Assembly (NCBI GenBank): GCA_020137815.1
Contig: CM035358.1
Span: 2,642,821-2,706,820, forward strand
DNA: 64,000 nucleotides
Source: Hormiphora californensis
Lineage: Eukaryota > Ctenophora > Tentaculata > Cydippida > Pleurobrachiidae
Direction: 5' to 3'
The number at the start of each line of letters is the position of its first letter. Within the stretch, counting starts at the first letter, position 1. Below are positions 1-57,513 of this stretch, piece after piece. The notes beneath the pieces were generated by a model. It saw only the letters and a list, made by a program, of their open reading frames with translations, did not search any database and was not told where the DNA came from. A program made the translations under genes and the position numbers.

Positions 1-407
1 AGTGTGCTGGGCGTACACAGCAAGACACGCCATGAAGAGAGGGATACCAATGAGGGCAAAGAAGATACAGAAACCTCGTCCTTCGTCTGTTACCGGATAC
101 ATGTATCCGTATCCTGCAAGATTGTGTGTCACAAAGAGAATAGTGGGGCTCCTGGCTAATGAGTTATATGTAGCCATGGTAACGTGAGGTATGCTAACGA
201 ACGGTATTATGGTCACCATGGTAACTAACCGATAGTGGTAACGACAGTGAGACAGAAGATGACGGTTGGTGCAAATGTCCAGGTATTTGTTACATTAGGT
301 TTTGCCTCCAACACCTCCACCATGTGACATGGCGCCTTTAGTTCAGCGTGGAAGTTCTCGTCAACGTCTTTCAACAGCTCGTGCAGCTGGAATGAGGTGG
401 TGAGAGA

Positions 408-456
<49 letters not shown>

Positions 457-742
457 TCAGAAATAATGTTTTACATCGCCTACAATACACTTGGATTGGC
501 GTGTGCTCTTCAATAAAAAATCCGAAACATTCCCCCACCCCACCGGCCCCACCACAAAAACACCCCCACCAAAAACGAAACCAACTGCCCCACCTCACCT
601 GTTGTTCATAGTTTTGTCTCTGCTCATTTTCATGACTCTCCTCTATTGCTTGAAATATTGCAGCTCCCACCGCCAGGTAAACCAAGACCGTGCAAAATGT
701 GGCAAACGCCGCTATCGCTTTACCGTTTATCGAACAACGCAT
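1..742 (-). CDS. Two-pore-domain potassium channel B (5' part; runs off the left edge)
   Basis: K2P (KCNK-type) channels are dimeric membrane proteins that carry background K+ leak. I model three exons on the minus strand: 742-599, 386-230 and 113 to the window edge, with phases 0 and 1 at the two junctions. The start is ATG at 742. Exon 1 (48 codons) encodes a short N-terminus and TM1 (AAFATFCTVLVYLAVGAAIF), then the charged extracellular cap. Exon 2 carries the pore helix and, across the junction, the first selectivity filter TVVTTIGYG. Exon 3 continues with PVTDEGRGFCIFFALIGIPL, the TM2 signature. TM3, the second pore and TM4 lie outside the window. The gene is a tandem relative of channel A at 7212-11621; exon 3 is nearly identical in DNA, while the first exons differ. 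Intron 1 sits eight codons upstream of its position in A. The reading frame is open throughout. Confidence 0.85.
417..452. repeat. (GA)n microsatellite in intron 1 of K2P-B
   Basis: About 18 GA dinucleotides lie inside intron 1 (387-598). Open frames across it in either direction are simple-repeat artefacts. Confidence 0.9.
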
Positions 743-2351
743 GGTACTGCAATAGAGAATGTTAGATGGTATGGCACTATGGCACCGTAGAAAGGAAAAA
801 TCATTAAATTGATCACTTGATGGAAAAGACCCCAATGACCCTTAACACTGATAATAGATGTGTACGACTGTACAAACAATGAAGGTTATACTGAAACAAC
901 CTGATCAGCCGTTCGTATGGGAAAATTGTGTCAAGAGAATGACTGAATGACAATTAGACGGAGAGGCAAACACGCAACTGGGCAAGGTATAATATATCTC
1001 TCATTCTCCCCTTTTCTTCTTCTTTCATTCTCCTATCCTTCTCTTCTTCTCTCCTTCTCCTATCCTTCTCTTCTTCTTTCATTCTCCCTTCTCTTCTCCT
1101 CTCCTTCTCCTTTGGGACCGATAGTGGCGCCATCGACAGAAATATCTGAAAATTGCTGGAGACACTCCTAACAAGCCTACTTGAAAGCAGAACCAAAAAA
1201 CTCGTCTCTACGAACTTTGTTTCTGTGGGGTCACCAGTGACCCTATCGGTCTCAAATGGAATGCAAACAATTGAGATTTCGTAGCTATTTTGCCTCATAA
1301 CTCGAAAACCGCTCAACTTAGACCCTATGTTTCTTCATAACACTTATATAAACCCGGCCATTCTGCACATTTTACACACCCTATGGACCTCTGTATCTCA
1401 TCTGTAGCCGATTTTAGAATTTCAAATTGGCCGAGATGAAAATTTTTATGAAGGAGCACGAATCTCAAAAATTTTTTCAGCGACTCTCTAAGATGTATAG
1501 ATAACACTGATGGAGTCGGTTAGTCGCTAGCACCCGTTTGAAAAATGCCGTTTTAGACCTTTATCGATGGCCAATCCTTTAGAAATGCACGTAAAATCCA
1601 AATTTCTATTTTAGCGTTAGGGGACGATAGGGTCACTGGTGACCCCGGCATTATTTGCCCTCTGAGCGTTGTAAATTTGATCAAATCATCACGAAACTTC
1701 ATACCGGGGTAAAACCTATGGTTTTCTTTTGATTTGTAGGTCCATTATTGGCTTACTTATACCGTTTTAGAGATATGGCCAACTTTACACCAAAATTTCA
1801 ACTTTTATGGCTTAGAGTTGGCATTTCTAGTAAACTAAGATGTTCAAAGCTTAAAATGACCCCAAAAACAGCCAAAAAGTGTCTATTCTAACCCGGAAAA
1901 CCATTTAAACTTCTTAGATTTAGTTCGGACAGACGCTAGATGCATAATTAGCGTGGGGTCACTGGTGACCCTATCGGTCTCAAAGGGTTATCGAACAACG
2001 CATGGTACTGCAATAGAGAATGTTAGATGGTATGGCACTATGGCACCGTAGAAAGGAAAAATCATTAAATTGATCACTTGATGGAAAAGACCCCAATGAC
2101 CCTTAACACTGAGAACGACTGTACAAACAATGAAGGTTATCTGATCAGCCGTTCGTATGGGAAAATTGTGTCAAGAGAATGACTGAATGACAATTAGACG
2201 GAGAGGCAAACACGCAACTGGGCAAGGTATAATATATCTCTCATTCTCCCCTTTTCTTCTTCTTTCATTCTCCTATCCTTCTCTTCTTCTCTCCTTCTCC
2301 TATCCTTCTCTTCTTCTTTCATTCTCCCTTCTCTTCTCCTCTCCTTCTCCT
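727..2351. repeat. Direct duplication of the K2P-B 5' flank around an 876-bp insert
   Basis: Positions 727-1111 recur almost unchanged at 1988-2351; the first copy has small extra stretches near 860 and 890. The duplicated block holds the first codons of K2P-B, its 5' flank and a C/T-rich tract. Between the copies is a TIR-bearing segment. Only the left copy is joined to the rest of the channel gene, so the right copy is a detached second promoter-like region. Confidence 0.85.
1112..1987. mobile_element. TIR-bounded DNA element between the two duplicated flanks
   Basis: The left end reads TTGGGACCGATAG and the right end CTATCGGTCTCAAAGGG, an imperfect inverted repeat of about 16 bp if the preceding CCT is included. 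The near-palindrome GGTCACYRGTGACC occurs at 1230, 1632 and 1957. No transposase frame is visible, so this is probably non-autonomous. CCCTTTG-type ends resemble piggyBac-like elements, but no TTAA duplication is present, so the class is open. Confidence 0.5.
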
Positions 2352-2773
2352 CTCCTTCTCTTCCTCTTTCTCTCTTCTGTCTAAATTTCCCCATCAACCG
2401 CGTGTTGAATGCAATTAGGATAATACCGCATGACTTTCTAATATTCTCACTAGGAAAATGATAAAAGGCAGGGAGACAAGCAGATAACTAGCTTGGGTAA
2501 ACTCGATACAATTTCAACCTCGAGATCTATATCAGACGCCTAATTCCTAAAATCAAAATGAACAACTCCCCATCTTTCTATCTTTCCTTCTCTCCACTAA
2601 ACTGCCTTCTCATCAAACAACATTTGAAATGGCAAAGGTTCGGATCCTATACCTCTAGGTACAAGCAAATCACAAAAGGTCAAGCTGACTACATGTTTTA
2701 TACACCTTCACTGTCTCTCTTTCATTCTCTCTCTTCTCTCTCTCTCGGTCACATACACTTTCTCACTCTCTCT

Positions 2774-2788
2774 CACTCTCTCTCTCTC

Positions 2789-2881
<93 letters not shown>
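2774..2881. repeat. (CT)n microsatellite
   Basis: Nearly pure CT for about 100 bp, preceded by less regular CT-rich sequence from about 2700. Confidence 0.95.
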
Positions 2882-2884
<3 letters not shown>

Positions 2885-3425
2885 CTACATTTTCTCTCTC
2901 AATCCCTCTATTTGCTGTGTCTGTACACGGTGTGTTGCACTGTATGCTTTACATTCTGGATTTCTCCAGACCGGTGTCACCTGACTGATTTCAATTGACT
3001 GCAGCAATACTTGGTAAGTTGACAGATGGCAACCACTCGTATCAAACCCAAGTTGAGTGATACGATCTTTATAAAATTGAATAATCCCCCTTCAAAGCGA
3101 GCTGAGCTTCACCAAATTCAAAGAGATTCAAAAGGTGTACTTGAGTAAAGTGGAAGCTGTGGCCCGGAGAAAGAACAAAATTCTGTGTGAGATTAGAAAG
3201 GAGCAGCTTGGAGATATTCAAATTTAGATTTAGGGCGGTTGAGATCCCAAAATTTAGATAGGGGGTACACGTGTAAAAAATATTAGCATACCTAACAGCT
3301 CCACTGCAGTCCATGATTCGTTGAGTACGTGTGGTGGATAGAGAGGAGAAAAGAAAATTAACAGCAGTATTGATCGTCTCGATAGAAGCAACAGCATTTG
3401 TATAAAACACCATACCATACGCTCT

Positions 3426-3437
3426 GATCTCTCTCTC

Positions 3438-3520
<83 letters not shown>

Positions 3521-3540
3521 TGCCCCTCTCTATCTCTCTC
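3426..3540. repeat. (CT)n microsatellite
   Basis: Interrupted CT tract; looser CT-rich sequence continues to about 3735. Confidence 0.9.
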
Positions 3541-4715
3541 ACTCATCGTATTCTTCTTCTCTTTGGAGCCTATCTCTGATCTATCTCTCTTCCTCTCCCT
3601 CTCTTTCTCTACACACACTCTCTCTCTCTCCGATTCAACCGATCGATCTTTTCCTAATACGAAAACCATCAGCATGCTTATTGCTTCCTTTCTCTCTCTA
3701 TCTCTCTCTATCTCTCTCCCTCTCTGTCTTCTTCCTGCAGCTTGCCAAACTCTGTATTTTACACCCGTCATTCGGCTTCCTCCTGATCTCTCTGTCTACA
3801 AATTATCCATGTCTACTAATATATGTCTCCCCCTTTATCATGCTCTGCCAAACCCTCATAGAGCTTGCTCTGGAATAAAATGCATTGTAAGCTACACAAC
3901 CTTTATCAAGCCATTCTGTCAATGAAATCAATTTATTTCAACTTTAAAAACTATTTTCTCCGCTACATAGTTTACAAAAACGCCAAATACTGTAAAATTT
4001 TCAACGAAAATAACTGACATTGTGAGACTTCTGCTTGGTTATACCTAACGTGGTGCAAGTAAGCCTAGCAAGGACGTGTGAAAATACGGTCTAATAGCCT
4101 AGAATAATAACATGCGGCACAATGCGGTAGAATAATATCATATCATATTTAGTGTTTTTAATTAGCATACTCCAAACTCAACATCGAGCTGTCTGGCGCC
4201 GCCGTCCCGATCTGAGCACACTGTCAAACGGGTGTCTGGCGCCGCCATACAGGTACCGAGTGGTATATCTTTGAAATACTCTAACTCAGTTGTTATGTTC
4301 TAACCCTCCACGGGAAACAGGGTTTAGCAAATATACTCAGTGTGTCAATTGGACTAACCTGGTTTGCTAAAGGAAAGATATACAGATTTTCAGTTTACAT
4401 GGTGTGGGTAGTGATCCGTTCCACCACCAGATCCACTAAGACATGGGCTATCTACTAGGAACACAGGGGTGTGAGTCGGAAACTGTCGGTATGATGTTAA
4501 TTGTCTGGGTAGTCATGGGTAGTCCAGTTATGAACTATATTGGTCACGGAGAAAATTATTTAGCATAAGAGTTGTTGTTCAGAAAAGCAAGAGGGAATGG
4601 AAACTGAACAGTAGGATATGAAGCTTGTTTCTTTTTTGCGGTTTCATTAAGCCATCAGCCATCTAAAGCATCTTCATTCTTAATTACCTCTCTATTAGTA
4701 TATATTGTGACTACA

Positions 4716-5248
4716 CAGGGCCCACGACACGGAATTTTTCCAGGGGGGGCCGGTGCGGAGCACCGGAATTTTGGAGATACGCACGCGACGAGGGTGCCGC
4801 GAAGCGGCGCCGGAGGAGCAGCGGCAGGGGGTTTGGGCCGCAGGCCCCCAATGGGGTCCAGGGGTGAAGCCCCCGGAAAAATTTTAAACTTTTTATCCGA
4901 TTTTCACACATTTTAGGCATTTAGAAGTCCATCTCCACCTTATTTCTGTTTGAGTAGAACCTGTATGTCTTGAAGGGGGTGCCGGAGGAGCAGTGGCAGG
5001 GGGTTTGGCGGCCGCAGGCTCCTAATGGGGTAAAAATTTAGACTTTTTAACCGATTTTCACTCATTTGAGGCACGTAGAAACTGTATATATGCCTTGAAG
5101 GGGGCGAAGCCCCCGAAAATTTTAGAATTTTAACTGATTTTCATGCATTTTTTACGTTCTCTACGAAATATTTCAATAAAATTTCCATGTTTGGTAAATC
5201 CCAGGGGAGGCCCGGCCCCCCCTGGCCCCCCCGGTGTCGTGGGCCCTG
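4716..5248. mobile_element. Non-autonomous TIR element, 533 bp
   Basis: The ends are perfect inverted repeats, CAGGGCCCACGACAC on the left and GTGTCGTGGGCCCTG on the right. Both are flanked by CTACA (4711-4715 and 5249-5253), a 5-bp target duplication. The interior has G/C-rich blocks repeated about three times, alternating with AT-rich sequence. There is no transposase frame. CAGGG/CCCTG ends suggest a hAT-related element, but the duplication seen is 5 bp rather than 8. Confidence 0.75.
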
Positions 5249-5253
5249 CTACA

Positions 5254-7211
5254 GTATGTCTTGTTGAGTATGAATGTCTGTTTTTTTTCTAACGATTCTT
5301 CAATATTTCTCAACGATGAAAAATCCAACTTTAAACGATTGTTTTCCTACGAAATAATAGACGATCTCTACGGAAGCGAAACGATAATGAGCCAACACAC
5401 ACAGACACAAACGATAAACGATAAGGCTTTATATAATTGTTCATTGCATACACATGCTAACTTTAAATGAAAAGATGAAACAAATAAAAAATTATAAACA
5501 GGTAAAAAATTATAAACAAATAGTAAAAAGACTTGAAACAAGAAACAAGAAACAAACAAGAAAGAAGAACTGAATACACACATCAGCAGTCTATTAGAAC
5601 TGTATGTTCTCAGCTATATTAGAACAGTTAATGGCATTGCTGCCTGACGTCAGGCAGCATGTTACATACACACACGTTTACTCCATCTCTCTCTCCGTTC
5701 AATAATATATATATCTCTCCGTTCAATAATATCTATCTCTCCGTTCGATAATATCTATTTCTCTCCATCCCCAATTGTCCATCCTCATCATTAAATTTCT
5801 TAGCGCCAGTTCGACGAGCAACACGTTTGTGTTTTTTTTCAATATTTGCATCCTGCATTCGTTTGGTGTGCGGGTTTATTCAGGGGTCATGGCGTCTTTT
5901 ATTCAATCTTTTGTTTCTATGCGTGGGGTGACAACCATAATAATAGATACTTGTTTCGTACTCCTCTTTAGGCTTTGTTATATGCAGGGACAACGTAATA
6001 ACTTAATTTAGAACTCACTTTTCTACTACACCTAATAGGTGACCTATTGTAATACTGTTTCCATACTAAAATGACAATGGTAAAGGAGTATTGAATAGTA
6101 CTGCTATACACTATTGTTGATTTCCGTCATCTATTCTTTCGACTCTTTTTTAATTTTTATTCGCCATTATATAATGCTGAAACATGTCGGGTTACTTACA
6201 GACTATTTAAATACTTTAACAAATTATACAACTTGTTTCCTGGCTCAATTGATTTACAAAGACAATAAAGATCCGTAATATTCTGTCAGATGGTTCGTCG
6301 TGTATCATGTGTGTGTCCACTAGGAGTAGGGGGAGTAATGACACACGTAAATTACACGTGTACTGTCTGGGGGATTGTAAAATCGACAAACAGAGGGAAT
6401 GAGAGACTCTCATTCCCTCTGTTTGTTTCTCATTGAGAGTGATAGAAGGAAGATATATACTATATAGATATGAAGGGATAGAGCCCATTATGATATATGT
6501 AAAGATACATCAACATGGATAGCGTGGGGAGGTTTTTATATATTTCCAGGGGCCGGGGCGGGATATACTCACAACTGTCGGGCAGCGGACACGATTATAG
6601 ACTCAGTCCCTGCAATTACACTTTAATATAAACGAGATGAATTGAAATAAATACAGTTAGTATATTGAGTATACATTGATACATATTGACATGAGTAATG
6701 TACATTTTCTCTCGTAATAAATCGTCTCGAACACGATGACATCAAATATAATAGATATAGAGAATAAAGATGTGTATTTTAAAGAAATCTTTAAATATAA
6801 ACATTTCAAACTAAACTCTTAATATATGTGACATAAACTTAACGTGAAAAAATAAAGAAGAAAGTATTTAACAGATTATATTTACAGGGATGAAAAATGT
6901 ATTATACAACTTTTAATATATCTTGGCATAAAATATTAATCAATATGATACAGCGTTGGGAAAGCGAGTTAATTAATTAACATGAGCATGCGTTACTTGA
7001 AATAATGGCAGTTTTTTGTGATAAAATATTTAAATTAACTGGTGAAAGTATAATTATACATGCAATTTAAATAACATATCACATTTTAAGTCCCCACCTC
7101 TCTCTCTACTCTATCCTGATCCTTCAAAATAAGAGTCAACATATCATGATGCTCCCAGATATCACACACACGGTGTATAACTCAGCTCCTCAGTTCTGCT
7201 CCATTCTCACA
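5254..7211. other. AT-rich intergenic region downstream of K2P-A
   Basis: No supported gene. It holds a short palindrome around 5645-5660 (CTGCCTGACGTCAGGCAG), a short ATAT/CTCT-rich stretch near 5685-5765, and the hairpin annotated separately at 6387-6425. Confidence 0.5.
6387..6425. repeat. Perfect 39-nt palindrome
   Basis: Two 19-nt arms pair perfectly around a single central base. No gene or element ends are recognisable on either side. Confidence 0.85.
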
Positions 7212-11621
<4,410 letters not shown>

Positions 11622-11949
11622 CCTAAATAAACATTGTGGTGGGTAACAACCAATTACAAACACGATAGTATTTTAATTACTAAAACTATAAATGTAAAGT
11701 TCGAATAAGTACAAGTAATGTTTTAAAAGAGTTGTAAAGGCAGTTCAAACACGCATTATTATGAAGTAGAAATAGGAATTGCTGTAAACGACATGGTAGC
11801 AGAAATACGAAGGGGTGTTAATAATTCACCACCGAAAGTGGCACCACCAGAACATGGGCTTCAAAAGAACTCAAGGTAGGTAATAAAATGTGGGCGAGCA
11901 GCAAAGACATTAGCAAAGAGAGAAGAACGGGTTCCTGTGATATAGAAAC

Positions 11950-11983
11950 GGAGAGAGAGAGAGAGAGAGAAGAGAGAGAGAGG

Positions 11984-12016
<33 letters not shown>

Positions 12017-12068
12017 GGGGTGTGGGGGGGGGGGGGGGGGGGGGGGGAGGGGGGGGGGGGGGGGGGGG

Positions 12069-12110
<42 letters not shown>

Positions 12111-12213
12111 ATAGAGACGAGAGAGAGGAGAGAGAGAGAGAGAGAACGAGAAGAGAGAGAGAAGAGAGAGAGAGGAGAGAGGAGAGAGGAGAGAGTAGAG
12201 AGAGAGAGAGAGT

Positions 12214-12249
<36 letters not shown>

Positions 12250-12312
12250 AGAGAGAGAGAGAAGAGAGAGAGAGATAGAGAGGGAGAGAGAGAGAAGAGA
12301 TAGAGGAGAGAG

Positions 12313-12377
<65 letters not shown>

Positions 12378-12383
12378 AAGGAA
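11950..12383. repeat. Homopurine tract with a long G-run upstream of K2P-A
   Basis: Over 430 nt of almost only A and G on the plus strand. It includes about 60 nt of nearly pure G at 12007-12070. It begins about 330 bp upstream of the K2P-A ATG. Large open frames on both strands here are repeat artefacts. Confidence 0.9.
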
Positions 12384-13402
12384 TTGGTAGCTGTCAGTGA
12401 CGTCACGCACCACGTGTCAACACACGGACATAGAAAGAACAGGTACCTAATACAGAAAGTGAGTGTCAGAGAGAGAAAAAAATGACAGGAAAACTGCTGA
12501 GCAGTCGACATTGTGCTTGACATGTAAGAAAGAGAGACCACCGCGGAAAGAGAGTATGAGTCTTAGTATGAGAATGAGAGACAGATGAAATATAGCGAAA
12601 GAAAAGCAGGAGTATAGTGAGGACAAAGTCAGAGAAGAAGCATCACTATTAAAAGTGAGAGAAGAAACACCACTATAAAAAGTAAATGCCGCATAACCGG
12701 AAGTATAAAGTCACAGAGAGAGGGACTGAGAGAGAGAGGGATCAACTCATCGTGGCTTTACTGGTGTTAGTACTGAAAGTGAAAATAGATGTCTGTTATA
12801 TTGGCCGTGGTGAAAATAGTCATGTCTGTATCGGAGGTGTGGTGAAAATAGTCTGTCTGATTATCACAGTACCGCGGTATTTCCATCATGTTTCCCTAAT
12901 TAGTTTGTTGTGTGTTACTCAACATTAATTAGTGGCGGACCGCGACCGAGCTATTTGCATTGCTGACCATCTGACAGAGAGAAAGGTAGACTGTGATACA
13001 GCTTCAAATTGCGGCATAACTGATCCACAGGAGGTATTTATATTTAGTGGATTAATGACTGGCTCCAGGTGCCTGCAGCCATACTGCAGTAATTATAGGG
13101 ATAGTATTCCTAAGGGATACCCGGGCAGGTGCAGCTGTGCTCGAATTGATTCAAATTTGAAATGCTTTTTTTTCGGGAATTTCCTCCATGAAGTTTTAAT
13201 CAATTAGAACGTTATGGCGCCCTCCTGCTATGTTATCCTCCACTACCCAGATTTCAAGAGCGATAAATGAAAGGTGCCCGTGAGATCTCATAACAAATTG
13301 TAGTTTATACAGCCCATCTGCTCTTGTAAAGCTGTCTCAAGTGCCAGTATTCTCAATCTTATTAGTAAACTAAAAGTGGTCAGATCACATGATTCATGTG
13401 AC

Positions 13403-13460
13403 AGGCAGGGAAATACGGCACTATGGATACATATTACATAGTGCAATTAATATTCTTGTT
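13403..13460 (+). mobile_element. 3' terminal fragment of a Helentron-like element
   Basis: GGCAGGGAAATACGGC, then a stem-loop and an A/T-rich end finishing ATTCTTGTT, match the 3' ends of the fuller copies at 24903-25535 and 45912-46502. No 5' end is nearby. Confidence 0.6.
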
Positions 13461-13667
13461 AAAATCCTCTGGATACTTCAAGGAAGATGACACTCGTAAA
13501 TCGAGAATTTACTTTTCGGGTTCGGTTAAAATTATTGTTGGGGCATAACTGGAATTTTGAGGAATTTTGAGGACTCACAGTAAAACGAAAACCTTAAAAA
13601 TTTTACTAAAATTGAACCTACTATCAAGAATGAGAACAACTGATAAGGGATGAAAACTAGAAAAATA

Positions 13668-13740
13668 CCATGGGTTGGGATTGACCCGACAACCTCTGGG
13701 TAGTGGGTTGCACATTCATTGCTCTACCTAACCAGACCCG
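13668..13740 (-). repeat. tRNA-like segment, possibly the head of a tRNA-derived SINE
   Basis: Read on the minus strand, a D-arm-like stretch (TTAGGTAGAGCAATG, A-box-like) is followed about 40 nt later by a T-arm/B-box-like GGGTCAATCCC pairing toward an acceptor-like end. The anticodon stem does not pair well, so I do not call a functional tRNA. Confidence 0.35.
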
Positions 13741-14797
13741 AACAGGCAGCCCTAACTTGTCTTGACCACAAAAACCAATCGCTAACAATCCAAGGCACCC
13801 AATCTCCAGTTTTTGATTTCGGGAAAAAGGTTTTGCGCAGAACAGCTCCAGTGAACACTCGTGACCCACGCGTCATAAGAGCTGTTTTGAGCGGTGATTA
13901 AACGAAACAGGTCACGCGGTGCTCGACCTGAACATTTCCCGGAAATTTTCAGGTCGAGCTCATTTTCCGAGGTTCCTCAAAGACCGGTAAGCGGTAAATA
14001 CTCGCAAACTTCACATTTTTTGGACGTTTTTGACCATACCTCCGCCACTTATTAGCCAATTTGCATGGTCTTGGGCTCATTGGAAAGCGGACATTGAGCT
14101 CTTTTCATACATGAAAGAATCATGATAATTTGTGGTGAAAATAGCGAAGTATGACTAAGGTTTGTGAAAAAGTTTGCCAAAAAAGTTTCAGAAAACTGAA
14201 AAATTTGAACAAAAAATTCATTTTGCGCAATTTAAAAATAAAAAGTGTTCGCGCGCCTGTGCGCGGCGCTTAATACGATATAAAGTTTTGCGCGTGTGTT
14301 TAATTGCGCGTGCTAAAATGAGGACTTGAATTTCAAACCCTAAAACTTACTAAATAAATTACTTACCCATGCCTTGGTCCATACAATACCTACCTGAAGC
14401 AATTCAACGCAAAAATATAGCCTTGGGGCCTGTCCGGCCAATGCTCTAACAACTGACAACCGGGGGATCTCTCACTGACGAGTAAACCGGTAAACAAATG
14501 GATAACGGAAGGTAAATAAAGTAATAATTACACTTTAATACACACAATAGAGGCAATAAAAAGATAAAACAGTGTTTGACGTCATAATTATAATTACTTT
14601 TTAGCTGTCTTGCGGCGCTGACCCGATCTGACTTCTGAGCAGCATTGCACAGCAGTGACAGCCCTAAATTTTGGTCGAACTCTGTGTAAAGACCATAATA
14701 ATACCATAAATAAATCGGCCGGCCGCTGATTAAGTAGACACATCGAAAGTTTCATGTCTAAGTTCATGGAGAACTACTATAATAGTCCGTTACAATC

Positions 14798-16095
14798 AGG
14801 CTATAAGCATACTGATCGTGATGATCATAATCAGGTCAGTGTGCGGAGATTTTGATGGTCACCATCAAAGAAGCGCACACACTGATGGTTATCATCATGA
14901 TGGAGGCTTGATGCATCATGATGTTCTCAAACCATAGTGTGTTCACGTTTGATCATCATAAACCATAGTGTGCTCACGTTTGATCATCATAAACCATGCT
15001 CAACTTGCTGGAACTTGCCTTTTGATCATGATCATCATGAGCAGTGTGCTCAGCATGATGATGCTATCTCCCCCTTGCCTAGTCGCGCGCTCTGAGAGGC
15101 TGTTGCATATCACGTGACCTGTACAACAGCCTCTCGCGCGCGCGCGAAGTCGTACCACGTGGTACATATCACATGACTACAGTGCAGCCCTCCATAAGAA
15201 TAAGATCAGAACGTGCGCACACTATGTGTTGATGATCATCATCCAACTTAAGGCTATAAGCATACTGATCGTGATGATCATAATCAGGTCAGTGTGCGGA
15301 CGTTTTGATGGTCACCATCAAAGGAGCGCACACACTGATGGTTATCATCATGATGGAGGCTTGATGCATCATGATGTTCTCAAACCATAGTGTGTTCTTG
15401 GTATCGAAGATACCTTCGCGGCCTTCGTTTGGCGTGCTTCGCACGCCGCGCCGGCAAGGGAGGGGTAACTTCGTTACCAAAGTGTGTTCACGTTTGATCA
15501 TCATAAACCATAGTGTGCGCACGTTTGATCATCATATACCATGCTCAACTTGCTGGAACTTGCCTTTTGATCATGATCATCATGACCAGTGTGCTCAGCA
15601 TGATGATGCTATCTCCTCCTTGCCTCCTCTTGCCTAGTCGCGCGCTCTGAGAGGCTGTTGCATATCACGTGACCTGTACAACAGCCTCTCAGAGCGCGCG
15701 AAGTCGTACCACGTGGTACATATCACATGACTACAGTGCAGCCCTCCATAAGAATAAGATCAGAACGTGCGCACACTAGGTGTTGATGATCATCATCCAA
15801 CTTAAGAGACGGCTCCAGGGCCAGCTCTTACGTGATGATCATAATGTTCCGCACACTGCAGTTTTTTGCAGATGATGATGATCAAAACCATGAGCACACT
15901 TAATCTTTTTAACTGATTATGATCATCACGATCAGTATGCTTATAGCCTAAGAGACGGCTCCAGGGCCAGCTCTTACGTGATGATCATAATGTTCCGCAC
16001 ACTGCAGTTTTTTGCAGATGATGATGATCAAAACCATGAGCACACTTCATCTTTTTAACTGATCATGATCATCACGATCAGTATGCTTATAGCCT
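14798..16095. repeat. Foldback repeat cluster rich in TGATGATCATCA motifs, arranged L-L-R-R
   Basis: A unit starting AGGCTATAAGCATACTGATC at 14798 is repeated at 15251. Two shorter units starting AGAGACGGCTCCAGGG at 15805 and 15951 both end in the inverse complement of that start, at about 15949 and 16095. Each L unit also carries an internal hairpin (GAGAGGCTGTTG with CAACAGCCTCTC) and the palindrome GTACCACGTGGTAC. There is no coding frame. It looks like a terminal-inverted-repeat element whose two halves were each duplicated in tandem. Confidence 0.75.
15398..15480. mobile_element. 83-bp MITE with 9-bp target duplication (Mutator-like)
   Basis: The ends TTGGTATCGAAGATACC and GGTAACTTCGTTACCAA form an inverted repeat. 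AGTGTGTTC flanks both sides (15389-15397 and 15481-15489). It is absent from the otherwise matching L unit at 14798, which supplies an empty site. Related right halves occur near 44050-44110 and 52235-52260. Confidence 0.8.
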
Positions 16096-16197
16096 GACAC
16101 AGTGTCCCTCAAATTATCATCCACATGATGACGACTCACGACACGAATGATTATTATCTATCCGGGCCGGTTTGTGCAGCTCACAGTGACACCTCAT

Positions 16198-16203
16198 TTT
16201 ATT
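16198..16203 (-). promoter_or_regulatory. Candidate polyadenylation signal AATAAA for the SPICE1-like gene
   Basis: AATAAA on the minus strand, about 22 nt past the stop codon at 16226-16228. It supports the gene ending here rather than at the earlier TGA at 16679. Confidence 0.5.
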
Positions 16204-16225
16204 TCATGTGTGGGGGCTCAGTAGA

Positions 16226-57388
<41,163 letters not shown>

Positions 57389-57513
57389 AACTAAACAAAA
57401 TGCCTAAATTTTAGTGCTTAGTGCCATAGAAATAATAGTAAGTAACTCAATTCATACTCTGCCAAATAATTTACATTTTAACAAAAAACAATAATCAATT
57501 TTGTCCAATACAT

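Larger units (their letters stand above)
2352..4715. other. Intergenic stretch between K2P-B and a DNA element: CT microsatellites only
   Basis: I see no supported gene. The main contents are pyrimidine tracts at about 2700-2881 and 3426-3735. At 4190-4250 a short GGCGCC-containing motif (TCTGGCGCCGCC) appears twice as a direct repeat; related copies lie near 14605 and 29446-29506. Long frames here are (CT)n translations rich in S/L or R/E. Confidence 0.6.
12384..14797. other. Intergenic region between K2P-A and the SPICE1-like gene
   Basis: No protein gene is supported. It contains a 3' end of the Helentron-like family at 13403-13460 and a tRNA-like segment at 13668-13740. Near 14420-14460 there is a second weak tRNA-like D-arm on the minus strand (GTTAGAGCATTGG). 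The stretch 14020-14300 resembles dispersed intergenic repeat but has no visible ends. Confidence 0.5.

Noticed and set aside
2558-3925. Long S/L-rich and R/E-rich open frames on both strands
   Set aside because: They are translations of (CT)n/(GA)n microsatellites; no exon-like sequence or splice logic supports them.
11861-12541. Frames up to 226 codons on both strands
   Set aside because: They are artefacts of the homopurine tract.
13668-13740. A functional tRNA gene
   Set aside because: The anticodon stem cannot be paired convincingly, so only a tRNA-like repeat is claimed.
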